A stretch of 15,020 nucleotides of DNA from Pseudomonadota bacterium (GCA_023416195.1 JAEZID010000505.1:1-15020), one strand, 5' to 3'; shown: positions 1-10,943, counted from the first letter of the stretch. The notes: generated by a model not told the origin, from the sequence alone. A program made the numbers and translations.

Positions 1-279
1 GCCGAGCGGCGCGGGCTGTCCGTCCTGCTGGGCGGAAGGGCCGTCGGCGGGATGTTGGGGGTCTGGTTAGGGCTGCGCGGGTTTGTCCGCAACGGAACGC
101 TGACCGAACGCGGCCGGGACGCGGCGCTGGCCGCCGAGCGGAACCGGCGCCTGTGGGACCGCTTCCTGGCCGACTACCCGACCCTGATCCCGGCGCACGC
201 CAACTGGGGCGTCGATCCCATCGACGAGGTGCTGCCGGTGGACATGGTGCGGATGCTGGAACAGCGGAGCGCGTCATGA
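1..279 (+). CDS. Metal ABC transporter permease, C-terminal fragment
   Basis: The frame is open from base 1 and ends at TGA 277-279, giving the last 92 residues of a protein that begins outside the window. The first ~25 residues look like the end of a membrane domain. The rest is soluble and charged, with an LTERGRDAAL stretch followed by a helix rich in Arg and Trp (NRRLWDRFL) and a PIDEVLPVDMVRMLE segment. This resembles the helical region of DtxR/MntR regulators that some manganese/iron ABC permeases carry as a C-terminal extension; that resemblance is recalled, not computed. The next gene is a second ABC-3 permease whose ATG overlaps this stop (ATGA), so the two are translationally coupled and probably form a heteromeric channel. 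Substrate is Mn, Zn or Fe and cannot be decided without the upstream binding protein and ATPase. Confidence 0.75.
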   Translation, partial: AERRGLSVLLGGRAVGGMLGVWLGLRGFVRNGTLTERGRDAALAAERNRRLWDRFLADYPTLIPAHANWGVDPIDEVLPVDMVRMLEQRSAS

Positions 280-1268
280 CCCTGACCGCGCAGGAGTTTT
301 TGCAGATCGACCTTCCCGCCCTGCTCGCGGCGGTGCTGGCCTGCGCGGCCTGCGCGCTGGTCGGGAATTTTCTGGTGCTGCGGCGGCAGGGGTTGATGGG
401 CGACGCGGTCAGCCACGCGGTGCTGCCGGGCATCGTCGCCGGCTTCCTGGTGGCGGGCACGCGCGAGACGCTGCCGATGATGCTGGGCGCGCTGGCGGCG
501 GCGGCGCTGGCCGGGGTGCTGATCGAGGCGGTGCGGCGGCTCGGCCGGCTGGAATCCGGGGCGGCCATGGGCGTGGTCTTCACGGTGATGTTCGCGGCCG
601 GCGTCGTGATGATCGAGCGCGCGGCGGCCAGCGGCGTCGATCTGGACGCCGACTGCGTGCTGTACGGCCAGCTGGAGACGATCCTGTGGCTGGCGCCGAC
701 CGGCTGGGCCTCGCTGCTCGACCCGGCGGTCTGGACGGCGATGCCGCGCGAGGTGGTGACGCTGGGCGCCGTGTTCGCGCTGTGCCTGGCGCTGGTCCTG
801 CTGTTCTACAAGGAGCTGAAGATCACCACCTTCGACCCGGCGCTGGCCTCGACGCTCGGCATTCCGGCGGGGCTGTTTCATTACGGGGTGGTGCTGCTGG
901 TCGCCACCACGGCCATCGCGGCGTTCGAGGCGGTGGGCTCCATCCTGGTCGTCGCCATGCTGATCGCCCCGCCGGCCGCGGCCCGGCTGCTGACCGACCG
1001 GCTGGCGGTGCAGCTGGTGCTGAGCGTGGCGCTGGGCGTGCTGGCGGCGGTCGTCGGGTACGGTGCGGCGGCGTTCGGGCCGCTGTGGCTGGGGGCCGGG
1101 CATTCGCTGAACGCCGCCGGGATGATCGCCGTCGCGGCCGGGCTGATCCTGGCGCTGGCCGCGCTGTTCGGGCCGACGCACGGGATTCTGGGCAAACGCC
1201 GGGCGGTGGGGCGGCTGCGCGCGCTGATCACAACCGACGCCGTTGCCGCCGAGGGACGGAAACCGTAA
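276..1268 (+). CDS. ABC-3 family metal (Mn/Zn/Fe) permease
   Basis: 330 residues, an inner-membrane permease that would pass a divalent metal delivered by a periplasmic binding protein. About eight hydrophobic segments run through the chain, e.g. residues 14-34, 68-84, 96-114, 161-177, 203-221, 227-243, 248-270 and 281-298. The N-terminal GDAVSHAVLPGI (42-53) and the FDPALASTLGI segment (186-196) are typical of the ZnuB/MntB/SitD family (ABC-3). The chosen start is ATG 276 because it overlaps the upstream stop as ATGA; a longer in-frame reading back to 153 would run through the upstream gene. The C-terminus is a short basic tail without the regulator-like extension seen in the preceding permease. 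It is the likely last transport gene of the operon, 33 bp before the kinase gene. Confidence 0.92.
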   Translation: MTLTAQEFLQIDLPALLAAVLACAACALVGNFLVLRRQGLMGDAVSHAVLPGIVAGFLVAGTRETLPMMLGALAAAALAGVLIEAVRRLGRLESGAAMGVVFTVMFAAGVVMIERAAASGVDLDADCVLYGQLETILWLAPTGWASLLDPAVWTAMPREVVTLGAVFALCLALVLLFYKELKITTFDPALASTLGIPAGLFHYGVVLLVATTAIAAFEAVGSILVVAMLIAPPAAARLLTDRLAVQLVLSVALGVLAAVVGYGAAAFGPLWLGAGHSLNAAGMIAVAAGLILALAALFGPTHGILGKRRAVGRLRALITTDAVAAEGRKP

Positions 1269-1301
1269 AGTTGTCGGGCTTTCCCCCGCGGAGCCCCGCA
1301 A

Positions 1302-4583
<3,282 letters not shown>

Positions 4584-4599
4584 GCGCCGCCGGTGAAAC

Positions 4600-4631
4600 C
4601 CGGCAGATCAATGCGCCGGCAGATCAATGCG
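4600..4631. repeat. 16-bp perfect tandem duplication
   Basis: The unit ccggcagatcaatgcg occurs at 4600-4615 and again, without any change, at 4616-4631. It lies between the ends of two converging genes. The second copy supplies the left arm of the following hairpin (4622-4643). Confidence 0.9.
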
Positions 4632-4643
4632 AGAGCATTGATC
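4622..4643. terminator. Intergenic hairpin with GAGA tetraloop
   Basis: gatcaatgc (4622-4630) pairs perfectly with gcattgatc (4635-4643) around gaga, a GNRA-type loop when read on the + strand. It is the middle of three stem-loops between the kinase and the cold-shock gene. No T-run follows on either strand, so a terminator role is an inference from position. Confidence 0.45.
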
Positions 4644-4649
4644 GAGAGG

Positions 4650-4687
4650 GTGATACGGACGGAGCCTTCAGGCGCCGTCCGTATCAC
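4650..4687 (-). terminator. Strong hairpin at the end of the cold-shock gene
   Basis: gtgatacggacgg (4650-4662) pairs perfectly with ccgtccgtatcac (4675-4687). After one mismatch (4663/4674), three more pairs close a four-base loop (4667-4670). The right arm covers the cold-shock gene's stop codon (4684-4686). It is the most stable-looking stem in the 100-bp convergent gap and could end transcription from both sides, although no U-tract follows. Confidence 0.6.
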
Positions 4688-4893
4688 TCCATCACGGCGA
4701 TGTTGACGGCGGCGTCCTTGCCGTTGTTGCCGCGGGCGACCTCGAACTGGACGCGCTGGCCTTCGGACAGGCCGTGCAGACCCGACCGCTGCACGGCGGT
4801 GATGTGGACGAACACGTCCTTGGCGCCGGCCTCCGGCGCGATGAAGCCGTAGCCCTTGGTGGTGTTGAACCATTTCACGGTACCGGTGGCCAT
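4684..4893 (-). CDS. CspA-family cold-shock protein
   Basis: 69 residues, a single cold-shock (OB-fold) domain that binds single-stranded RNA/DNA and is known in the family as an RNA chaperone or antiterminator. The start MATGTVKWFN is the classic N-terminus. RNP1 is KGYGFI (13-18) and RNP2 is DVFVHI (26-31); length and spacing are normal for the family. ATG 4893 is preceded on the minus strand by AGGGAG about ten bases away. The gene stands alone, converging on the hybrid kinase and downstream of the LuxO-like regulator on the same strand, but with a 343-bp gap that makes a separate promoter likely. Which paralogue it is, and whether it responds to cold, cannot be told from sequence, so no symbol is given. 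Confidence 0.95.
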   Translation of the reverse strand: MATGTVKWFNTTKGYGFIAPEAGAKDVFVHITAVQRSGLHGLSEGQRVQFEVARGNNGKDAAVNIAVME

Positions 4894-5016
4894 AAGCGTA
4901 CTCCCTGCTCCTCAGTCGGTCGGTGGCGGTCGGATGCGGCGCGCGCGAAAACGCACGGCCGTGGATCGGCTGGGGCCGAAACGATGATCGCTGGCGGGGA
5001 ACCGGACACGAACGAC

Positions 5017-5045
5017 GCCCGATCATGGCGTGCCCGATCATGGCG
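5017..5045. repeat. Two direct copies of gcccgatcatggcg
   Basis: The 14-base unit is at 5017-5030 and 5032-5045, one base apart, so the same face of the DNA is presented about every 1.5 turns. It lies 124-152 bp upstream of the cold-shock start codon. It may be a regulator site or a simple local duplication. Confidence 0.7.
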
Positions 5046-5118
5046 CGTCAGTCTGGCGAACCAAGACAACGTGAGGGGAGGCTAGCCGCTGAAAGCCCCT
5101 ACGGGCAAGGCGGCTTCA

Positions 5119-5130
5119 GGGCATATGCCC
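5119..5130. promoter_or_regulatory. 12-bp perfect palindrome gggcatatgccc
   Basis: A fully symmetric 12-base sequence in the gap upstream of the cold-shock gene and downstream of the LuxO-like gene. It could be bound by a dimeric regulator. No family assignment is possible by eye. Confidence 0.35.
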
Positions 5131-5224
5131 AATGCCGCCACAACTGTCACAAAGAAATAAGCCAAGAGCGGCTGGCTTTGCTGCGCCAAGACTTTCGATG
5201 CTCTTGCGCTGATTGACTGAGTAC

Positions 5225-5246
5225 GAAGCTCTTCTCTCAGAGCTTC
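5225..5246 (-). terminator. Hairpin over the stop codon of the LuxO-like gene
   Basis: gaagctct (5225-5232) pairs perfectly with agagcttc (5239-5246) around a six-base loop. The minus-strand stop codon occupies 5237-5239, at the loop/arm border. No T-run follows on the minus strand. Confidence 0.5.
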
Positions 5247-6637
5247 CCTTCCGCCTGCCACGCCAAACGCTTGCGATAGATGGTCGATGCGCTGATTCCA
5301 AGCAACGTGGCGGCGCGCGGGATGTTGCCGTCGCAGGCGGCGATGGCCTCTTCGATGGCGTCGCGCTCCACCTCCCACAAGGGCTTGACGGCCTTGGGCG
5401 TGGGGATGGCGGGATGATGGTGGGCGCCGTGGCCGTGGCCGGCCGCCGCCGGCGCCGCCGGAGTGCCGAGCGGCGGCGGCAGCATCGCCGGGGTCACGGT
5501 GTCGCCGTCGTGCAGCACGACGATGTTGCGCACCACGTTCTGCACCTGCCGCACGTTGCCCGGCCAGTGGTAGACGCGCAGCGCGTGCTCCGCCTCCGGC
5601 GAAAAGCGGACGAAGCCCTTGCCCTCCTCCCGCACGAAGTCGGCAAGGCAGTGGCGGGCGATCTCCAGCACGTCGTCCTCGCGCTCGCGCAGCGCCGGGA
5701 GGTGGATGGGGATGACGTGCAGGCGGTAATAGAGATCCTCGCGGAAGCGCCCCTCCTCCACCTCGCGCAGGGGATCGCGGTTGGTGGCGCAGACGATGCG
5801 CAGGTCCACCTTTTCCAGCTTCGACCCGCCGACGGGCGTGAAGGTGCCGGTCTGGATGAAGCGCAGCAGCTTGGTTTGAAGGTCGGGCGCCAGCTCGCAG
5901 ATTTCGTCCAAGAACAGGGTGCCGCCGTTGGCGCGCGCCGCGGCCCCCTCGCGGTCGGCCACCGCCCCGGTGAAGGACCCCTTCATGTGGCCGAAAATCT
6001 CGCTTTCCATCAGGTCCTTGGGGATGGCCCCGCAGTTGATGGCGATGAACGGCCGGTCGGAGCGCGGGCTCTGCCGGTGGATGGCCTCGGCGCAGACCTC
6101 CTTGCCGGTGCCCGATTCGCCGGTGATGAAGACCGTGGCGCGCGACGAGGCCGCGCTGTCGATGATCCGGTAGACCGCCTGCATCGACAGCGACGAGCCG
6201 ATGAAGCCGTGATAGCGGGTGCGGCCCAGATCCTTCTGGTAGGTATCGACGATCTGGGCGAGGCGCAGCCGCTCCATGGCGTTGCGCACGGTGATCGTCA
6301 GGCGGTCCGACGAGAAGGGCTTCACCAGGAAATCGTAGGCGCCGTAGCGCATCGCCTCCACCGCCACGCCGACCGAGCCGTGGGCGGTGATGATGATGAC
6401 CGCGCAGGGAAGCGCCTGGGCGTTGATGCGCTTCAACACCTCCATCCCGTGCATGTCCGGAAGCTGAAGATCCAGCAGAACGATCCGGGGGGCGCCGTCG
6501 GCCAGCTGCTCCAACGCCTCCGCCCCCGTCTCCACCATGACGACGGAATGGGATTCCTTCTTCAGGAATTCCGCGTAGACGCGCGCCAGTGAGGGCGTGT
6601 CTTCGACGAGCAGGACGGGCGTGGTGCCAGGGGCCAT
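5237..6637 (-). CDS. LuxO-like sigma-54 response regulator
   Basis: 466 residues. An N-terminal receiver (about 7-120) has acceptor D56, T84 and K106. A sigma-54 AAA+ domain (about 144-375) has Walker A GESGTGKE (173-180), the sigma-54-contacting loop as GSFTGA (220-225) and Walker B LFLDE (241-245). A Fis-type helix-turn-helix lies at about 422-462. Stretches such as IDSAASS, EVCAEAIH and LLRFIQTGTF match what I recall of Vibrio LuxO rather than NtrC or DctD, so the LuxO subgroup is a reasoned call. It should activate sigma-54 promoters after phosphorylation. The usual GAFTGA has Ser for Ala, and a His-rich linker (HGHGAHHH, 401-408) sits before the HTH. No clear ribosome binding site precedes ATG 6637. 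In Vibrio, LuxO is fed by the HPt protein LuxU; here the nearby kinase carries its own HPt. Confidence 0.9.
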   Translation of the reverse strand: MAPGTTPVLLVEDTPSLARVYAEFLKKESHSVVMVETGAEALEQLADGAPRIVLLDLQLPDMHGMEVLKRINAQALPCAVIIITAHGSVGVAVEAMRYGAYDFLVKPFSSDRLTITVRNAMERLRLAQIVDTYQKDLGRTRYHGFIGSSLSMQAVYRIIDSAASSRATVFITGESGTGKEVCAEAIHRQSPRSDRPFIAINCGAIPKDLMESEIFGHMKGSFTGAVADREGAAARANGGTLFLDEICELAPDLQTKLLRFIQTGTFTPVGGSKLEKVDLRIVCATNRDPLREVEEGRFREDLYYRLHVIPIHLPALREREDDVLEIARHCLADFVREEGKGFVRFSPEAEHALRVYHWPGNVRQVQNVVRNIVVLHDGDTVTPAMLPPPLGTPAAPAAAGHGHGAHHHPAIPTPKAVKPLWEVERDAIEEAIAACDGNIPRAATLLGISASTIYRKRLAWQAEGKL

Positions 6638-6820
6638 GGGCCGTTCGATGGTGGGTGGCGGCGGTCGGAACAGAAAGGCTGGGACATGGTGGGTAGCACC
6701 AAATCCTTAAAATGCACTCTACGCGATGCCACAGCCGCCGTGAAAGACCTGGAATGGCCGTTTGTAACGAAATGTCATGAATTGGAACGCCGTGTTTCCG
6801 TCATGAAACGAGGTTTTACA

Positions 6821-6834
6821 TACACGAATGTGTA
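6821..6834. promoter_or_regulatory. Inverted repeat TACAC-GAAT-GTGTA
   Basis: Five-base perfect arms around four bases, in the AT-richest part of the divergent region between the LuxO-like gene and coaBC. It is a possible operator; no family is recognised. Confidence 0.3.
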
Positions 6835-6854
6835 GTAACGCGGCCGGACGGCGC

Positions 6855-6883
6855 TTGTCGCGGCCACGGGGATGGAATATCAA
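6855..6883 (+). promoter_or_regulatory. Candidate sigma-70 promoter for coaBC
   Basis: TTGTCG (6855-6860) and TATCAA (6878-6883) are separated by 17 bases; each matches consensus at 4 of 6 positions. Transcription would begin near 6890, leaving a leader of roughly 38 bases before ATG 6928. Confidence 0.35.
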
Positions 6884-6927
6884 ACCGACATCGCTTCTTG
6901 CTTCATCGCTTTCTGGACGAGGAATCC

Positions 6928-8160
6928 ATGGCCGAATCATCCGTCCTGTCCGGCAAGCGCATCCTGCTCGTCATCGCGGGCGGCATCGCGGCCTACAAAT
7001 GCCTGGAGCTGATCCGCCGCCTGAAGGAGCGCGGCGCGTCGGTGCGCGCGGTCCTGACCAAGGCCGGGGCGCAGTTCGTCACGCCGCTGTCGGTGCAGGC
7101 GCTGACCGAGGACACCGTCTATCAGGACCTGTGGTCGCTGACCGACGAATCGGAGATGGGGCACATCCAGCTGTCGCGCGACGCCGACCTGCTGGTGGTG
7201 GCCCCGGCGACCGCCGACCTGTTGGCCCGCATGGCCGCCGGCATGGCCGACGATCTGGCGGCCACGGTGCTGCTGGCGACCGACAAGCCGGTGCTGGTCG
7301 CCCCCGCCATGAACGTGCGCATGTGGGAGCATCCCGCCACCCAGGCCAACATGGCCTTGCTGGAAAAGCGCGGCGTGCGCCGCGTCGGCCCCAACAAGGG
7401 GGAGATGGCCTGCGGCGAGTACGGCCCCGGCCGCATGGCCGAGCCGATGGAGATCCTGGAGGCCATCGCCAACCACTTCGTCGAGCGCGACGCGCCCAGG
7501 CCCCTGAAGGGCAAGCGCGCGCTGGTCACCAGCGGCCCGACCTACGAGCCCATCGACCCGGTGCGCTACATCGCCAACCGCTCCTCCGGCAAGCAGGGCC
7601 ACGCGATCGCGGAGGCGCTCGCCCGGCTGGGCGCCGACGTGACGCTGGTCACCGGCCCGACCCGCCTGCCCGACCCGCCGGGCTGCGCGGTGCGCCCCAT
7701 CGAGACGGCGCGCGAGATGCTGGCGGCCTGCGAGGCGGCCTTGCCGGTGGACATCGCCGTCTGCGCCGCCGCCGTCGCCGACTGGCGCATGGCGGACGAG
7801 TCCGACCGCAAGCTGAAGAAGGACGGCGGCGGCCCGCCGGCCCTGGCGCTGGCCGAGAACCCGGACATCCTGGCGACGCTGTCCAACGCCGGAGCCAAGC
7901 GCCCGTCGCTGGTCATCGGTTTCGCGGCCGAAACGGGCAACGTGGTGGAGTACGCGACGGCCAAGCGCGCGCGCAAGGGCTGCGACTGGATCGTCGCCAA
8001 CGACGTGTCGCTGGGCACGACGACCTTCGGCGGGGCGGACAACACCGTGCATCTGGTCCGCGACGGCGGCGTCGAGAACTGGCCGACCATGGGCAAGGAC
8101 GCGGTGGCCGCCCGGTTGGCCGACGCCATCGCCCAGCATTTCCAGACCAAGACCCCATAA
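6928..8160 (+). CDS. coaBC: Bifunctional CoaBC (PPC synthetase / decarboxylase)
   Basis: 410 residues, two enzymes of coenzyme A synthesis. The N-terminal CoaC half (about 1-180) is an FMN-dependent decarboxylase of phosphopantothenoylcysteine, with catalytic H79 (MGHI), the PAMN motif (126-129) and C162 in GEMACGEYGPGRM. The C-terminal CoaB half (about 184-410) joins cysteine to 4'-phosphopantothenate using CTP. It shows TSGPTYEPIDPVRYIANRSSG (201-221), AAAVADWR (270-277) and the KLKK loop (285-288) matching KIKK of the E. coli enzyme. ATG 6928 is chosen with GAGGA four to five bases upstream; a TTG at 6898 would add ten residues with no homology expectation. dut follows after 12 bp, an arrangement also found in E. 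coli. The pathway consumes cysteine, which links it loosely to cysK in this window. Confidence 0.97.
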   Translation: MAESSVLSGKRILLVIAGGIAAYKCLELIRRLKERGASVRAVLTKAGAQFVTPLSVQALTEDTVYQDLWSLTDESEMGHIQLSRDADLLVVAPATADLLARMAAGMADDLAATVLLATDKPVLVAPAMNVRMWEHPATQANMALLEKRGVRRVGPNKGEMACGEYGPGRMAEPMEILEAIANHFVERDAPRPLKGKRALVTSGPTYEPIDPVRYIANRSSGKQGHAIAEALARLGADVTLVTGPTRLPDPPGCAVRPIETAREMLAACEAALPVDIAVCAAAVADWRMADESDRKLKKDGGGPPALALAENPDILATLSNAGAKRPSLVIGFAAETGNVVEYATAKRARKGCDWIVANDVSLGTTTFGGADNTVHLVRDGGVENWPTMGKDAVAARLADAIAQHFQTKTP

Positions 8161-8172
8161 GGGAGATTCCGG

Positions 8173-8643
8173 GTGAGCAACGACAGCGGTCCGCGGGTCG
8201 TCCGATTCCTGCGGCTGGCCGGCAACCACGACCTGCCGATCCCCAGCTACGCCACCGGCGGCGCCGCCGGCTTCGACCTGCGGGCGGCGGTGCCGGACGG
8301 CGCGCCGACCATGCTGGCGCCCGGCCAGCGCCTGCTGGTGCCCATCGGCTTCGCGGTCGGTCTGCCCGAAGGCTGGGAGATGCAGATCCGCCCCCGCTCC
8401 GGGCTGGCGGTCAAGCATGGGGTGACCGTGCTGAACAGCCCCGGCACCGTCGATCACGACTACCGGGGTCCGGTGGCGGTCTGCCTGATCAATTTCGGTG
8501 CCGAACCGTTCCCGATCCACCGTGGCGACCGCATCGCCCAGGCGGTGATCGCCGCCGCCCCGCAGTTCACGCTGGCGGAGGTGGACAGCCTGGACGAAAC
8601 CGACCGCGGCGCCGGTGGATTCGGCTCCACCGGCGTTGCGTAA
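8173..8643 (+). CDS. dut: dUTP diphosphatase (dUTPase)
   Basis: 156 residues. Trimeric cytosolic enzyme that splits dUTP to dUMP and pyrophosphate, keeping uracil out of DNA and supplying dTMP synthesis. All five family motifs are visible in order: AAGFDLRA (31-38), PRSGLA (74-79), GTVDHDYRG (91-99, with the catalytic Asp), RGDRIAQ (117-123) and the C-terminal P-loop-like RGAGGFGSTG (145-154). The start is GTG 8173, seven bases after GGGAG (8161-8165). It lies 12 bp downstream of coaBC on the same strand and is almost surely co-transcribed. Only 15 bp separate its stop from the end of the converging tonB gene, so the two transcripts must overlap or stop in that tight gap. Confidence 0.97.
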   Translation: MSNDSGPRVVRFLRLAGNHDLPIPSYATGGAAGFDLRAAVPDGAPTMLAPGQRLLVPIGFAVGLPEGWEMQIRPRSGLAVKHGVTVLNSPGTVDHDYRGPVAVCLINFGAEPFPIHRGDRIAQAVIAAAPQFTLAEVDSLDETDRGAGGFGSTGVA

Positions 8644-8658
8644 CGTCGAACACCGCCT

Positions 8659-9480
8659 TCAGCGCAGGTAGAACTGCACGGGCACGACCAGCTCGATGCG
8701 GTCCTGGGTCATCTCCGGCGGCGGCGGCGGCAGGGGCGAGGCGCGCTCAACCATCGCCACGGTTTCCTCGTCCAGCACCTCGTAGCCGGAGGTCTTCTCC
8801 AGCCGCGCCGACAGCACGCGGCCCTGCCGGTCCAGCGTGAAGCGCACCTGCGCGACGCCCTGCTGGCGGCGCGCCTGGGCGGCGCGGGGGTAGCGCTTGT
8901 GCCGCTCCAAATGTCCCAGCACGAGGCCCTGCCAGGACGGGATCGCGTTGCGGCTGACCGTGGCGGAGGTCGGTCCCGGCGCCGGAGCCGCCGCGACGGC
9001 CGCCGGCGCGACCGGCGTGGGCGTGGCCTGCGCGGCGGGCGCGTCCTCCGCACGGGGCTGCGGACGCTCGACGACCTTGGGCGGCGTCGGCTTGGGCGGT
9101 TCCTTCGGCTTGGGTTTCGGCTTCGGCGGTTCGGGAAGCGCCACCTCCGCCGGCACGGGGGGCGGCGGTTCGGGTTCGATGATGGGCTCGATCTCCGGCT
9201 CGGGCGGCGGCTCCAGCTCCGGAAGCATCGACTCCAGGGTCGGGGGCGGCGGCTCCATCGGCTCGGCGGGCGGCGGGGCCTCCGGCAGCGGGGCGAGTTC
9301 CAGCATCACGGCGGCGGGCGGCGGGGCGAACGCCTCCATCGGCACCTGCCACGCCAGCATGCCGACAAAGGCCACGGCGTGCACGCCCAGCACCAGCGCC
9401 AGACTGCCGCCCCAGCGCGTCAGCACCGGAATGGGGCGTTCCTCAAGATCCATGCCGTGGTCGAGAGCCTGGGCGCTCAT
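8659..9480 (-). CDS. tonB: TonB energy transducer
   Basis: 273 residues. It spans the periplasm and passes energy from ExbBD to outer-membrane receptors for siderophores, haem, vitamin B12 and similar cargo. A short cytosolic N-terminus is followed by one TM helix (about 24-44) and a long rigid linker. The linker is Pro/Glu-rich (52-115) and then Pro/Lys-rich (PEPPKPKPKPKEPPKPTPPK, 116-135). The TonB C-terminal domain (about 181-273) contains HKRYPRAAQARRQQGVAQV, a DRQGRV turn and SGYEVLDEETVAMVERASPL, all typical of the family. ATG 9480 overlaps the exbD stop (ATGA), so it is translationally coupled. It ends 15 bp from the converging dut stop. Confidence 0.95.
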   Translation of the reverse strand: MSAQALDHGMDLEERPIPVLTRWGGSLALVLGVHAVAFVGMLAWQVPMEAFAPPPAAVMLELAPLPEAPPPAEPMEPPPPTLESMLPELEPPPEPEIEPIIEPEPPPPVPAEVALPEPPKPKPKPKEPPKPTPPKVVERPQPRAEDAPAAQATPTPVAPAAVAAAPAPGPTSATVSRNAIPSWQGLVLGHLERHKRYPRAAQARRQQGVAQVRFTLDRQGRVLSARLEKTSGYEVLDEETVAMVERASPLPPPPPEMTQDRIELVVPVQFYLR

Positions 9481-9908
9481 CGGGCGCTCGCGCCGTCCAG
9501 CCCGACCAGGGCGATCTTCAGATAGCCGGCGGCGCGCAGCGCGTTCATCACCTCGGTCAGCTCACCGTAATCGACGCTGCGGTCGGCGCGCAGGAACACG
9601 CGCGACGTCTTGTCGCCGCCGGTGACCTGATCGAGCGCGCCGGCCAGCGCCTCGCGGGCCACGGGGGCGTCGCCGACGGACAGCGTGCGGTCGGCCTGGA
9701 TGGTCAGGAACAGCGGCTTGTCGGGGCGGGCCTGCGGCTGTGCGGTGGAGGCCGGCAGCTCCACCGGCACGTCGACGGTCGCCAGCGGCGCCGCCACCAT
9801 GAAGATGATCAGCAGCACCAGCATCACGTCGATGAAGGGCGTGACGTTGATCTCGTGGTTCTCGGCGAGATCGTCGCCGTCCGAACCGCTGTCCAGGCGG
9901 GCGGCCAT
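9477..9908 (-). CDS. exbD: Biopolymer transport protein ExbD
   Basis: 143 residues. Partner of ExbB in the proton channel that powers TonB. A cytosolic N-terminus with INVTPFIDVML holds the proton-carrying Asp D27 at the start of the single TM helix (about 24-44). It is followed by a periplasmic domain with VDVPVELPAS, the PLFLTIQADRTLSVGD strand pair and the C-terminal VDYGELTEVMNALRAAGYLKIALV helix/strand typical of ExbD/TolR. Because exbB and tonB flank it and no tolA, tolB or pal is present, ExbD rather than TolR is the better name. It starts six bases after the exbB stop, with GGAG/AAGG ribosome-binding signal inside the exbB end. Confidence 0.95.
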   Translation of the reverse strand: MAARLDSGSDGDDLAENHEINVTPFIDVMLVLLIIFMVAAPLATVDVPVELPASTAQPQARPDKPLFLTIQADRTLSVGDAPVAREALAGALDQVTGGDKTSRVFLRADRSVDYGELTEVMNALRAAGYLKIALVGLDGASAR

Positions 9909-9914
9909 GGCGCC

Positions 9915-10835
<921 letters not shown>

Positions 10836-10880
10836 CGGCGGTCGGGCCTTCCAGCTCAAATCCGTTCGGTCGTTGAAGCC

Positions 10881-10909
10881 CTTATACTGCGAACGACTCG
10901 CATTCGCAC
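10881..10909 (-). promoter_or_regulatory. Candidate exbB promoter overlapped by the Fur-like site
   Basis: On the minus strand TATAAG (10886-10881) is a good -10 box. The -35 position 17 bases upstream (GTGCGA, 10909-10904) is poor and falls inside the Fur-like palindrome. A poor -35 covered by an operator is typical of a repressed promoter. Transcription would begin near 10874. Confidence 0.45.
10888..10908. promoter_or_regulatory. Fur-like operator (21-bp palindrome)
   Basis: TGCGAA-N9-TTCGCA has perfect six-base outer arms, and an inner TGCGA-acgac-TCGCA inverted repeat overlaps it (10888-10902). The form resembles the nested 7-1-7 Fur boxes of proteobacteria with GC-rich substitutions. 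It sits directly beside a TATAAG -10 of the exbB-exbD-tonB operon, where a repressor would block RNA polymerase. Irr or Mur could bind similar sequences in alphaproteobacteria. Confidence 0.6.
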
Positions 10910-10921
10910 GCTAATTCGTTG

Positions 10922-10943
10922 TGCATTGCGTTGCGGATTCGCA
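10922..10943. promoter_or_regulatory. Possible second, weaker Fur-like site
   Basis: TGCATTGCG...GGATTCGCA repeats the TTCGCA half-site of the main operator 35 bases further on, with an imperfect left half. It might extend Fur binding toward the rrf2 side. It is supported only by half-site similarity. Confidence 0.25.

Larger units (their letters stand above)
4894..5236. other. 343-bp intergenic region upstream of the cold-shock gene
   Basis: No convincing gene. It holds a 15-bp-period direct repeat (5017-5045), an 8-bp palindrome GGCTAGCC (5080-5087), a small GCCC-ctac-GGGC hairpin (5095-5106) and a 12-bp perfect palindrome gggcatatgccc (5119-5130). It also has a locally AT-richer stretch near 5140-5162. 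This is where the minus-strand promoter and possibly a long 5' leader of the cold-shock gene should lie, but I could not assign a -35/-10 pair with confidence. Confidence 0.5.
6638..6927. other. 290-bp divergent intergenic region
   Basis: It separates the LuxO-like gene (-) from coaBC (+) and must carry promoters for both. Visible elements are a GGAA/TTCC-flanked inverted repeat near 6784-6799, TACAC-GAAT-GTGTA (6821-6834) and a candidate coaBC promoter (6855-6883). I found no sigma-54 promoter (GG-N10-GC type) and nothing resembling the Vibrio Qrr small RNA, which lies divergent from luxO in vibrios. Confidence 0.5.

Noticed and set aside
1269..1301. Terminator between the metal permease and the kinase gene (gggct/agccc)
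   Set aside because: Only a five-base stem with no U-tract; it lies against the kinase ribosome binding site and read-through seems likely.
4875..5069. 64-codon minus-strand frame upstream of the cold-shock gene
   Set aside because: It overlaps the cold-shock start and its middle is made from the local direct repeat; composition is Arg/Pro/Ala-rich.
6638..6927. A Qrr-type small RNA or sigma-54 promoter divergent from the LuxO-like gene
   Set aside because: I looked for GG-N10-GC sigma-54 elements and for Vibrio Qrr-like sequence on both strands and found none; near-matches had wrong spacing.
6937..8520. 527-codon minus-strand frame antisense to coaBC and dut
   Set aside because: Same composition effect; no domain and no ribosome binding signal.
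6828..8840. Long + strand frame (670 codons) over coaBC and dut
   Set aside because: Out-of-frame shadow of two well-conserved genes; translation is Arg/Pro/Gly-rich with no motif.
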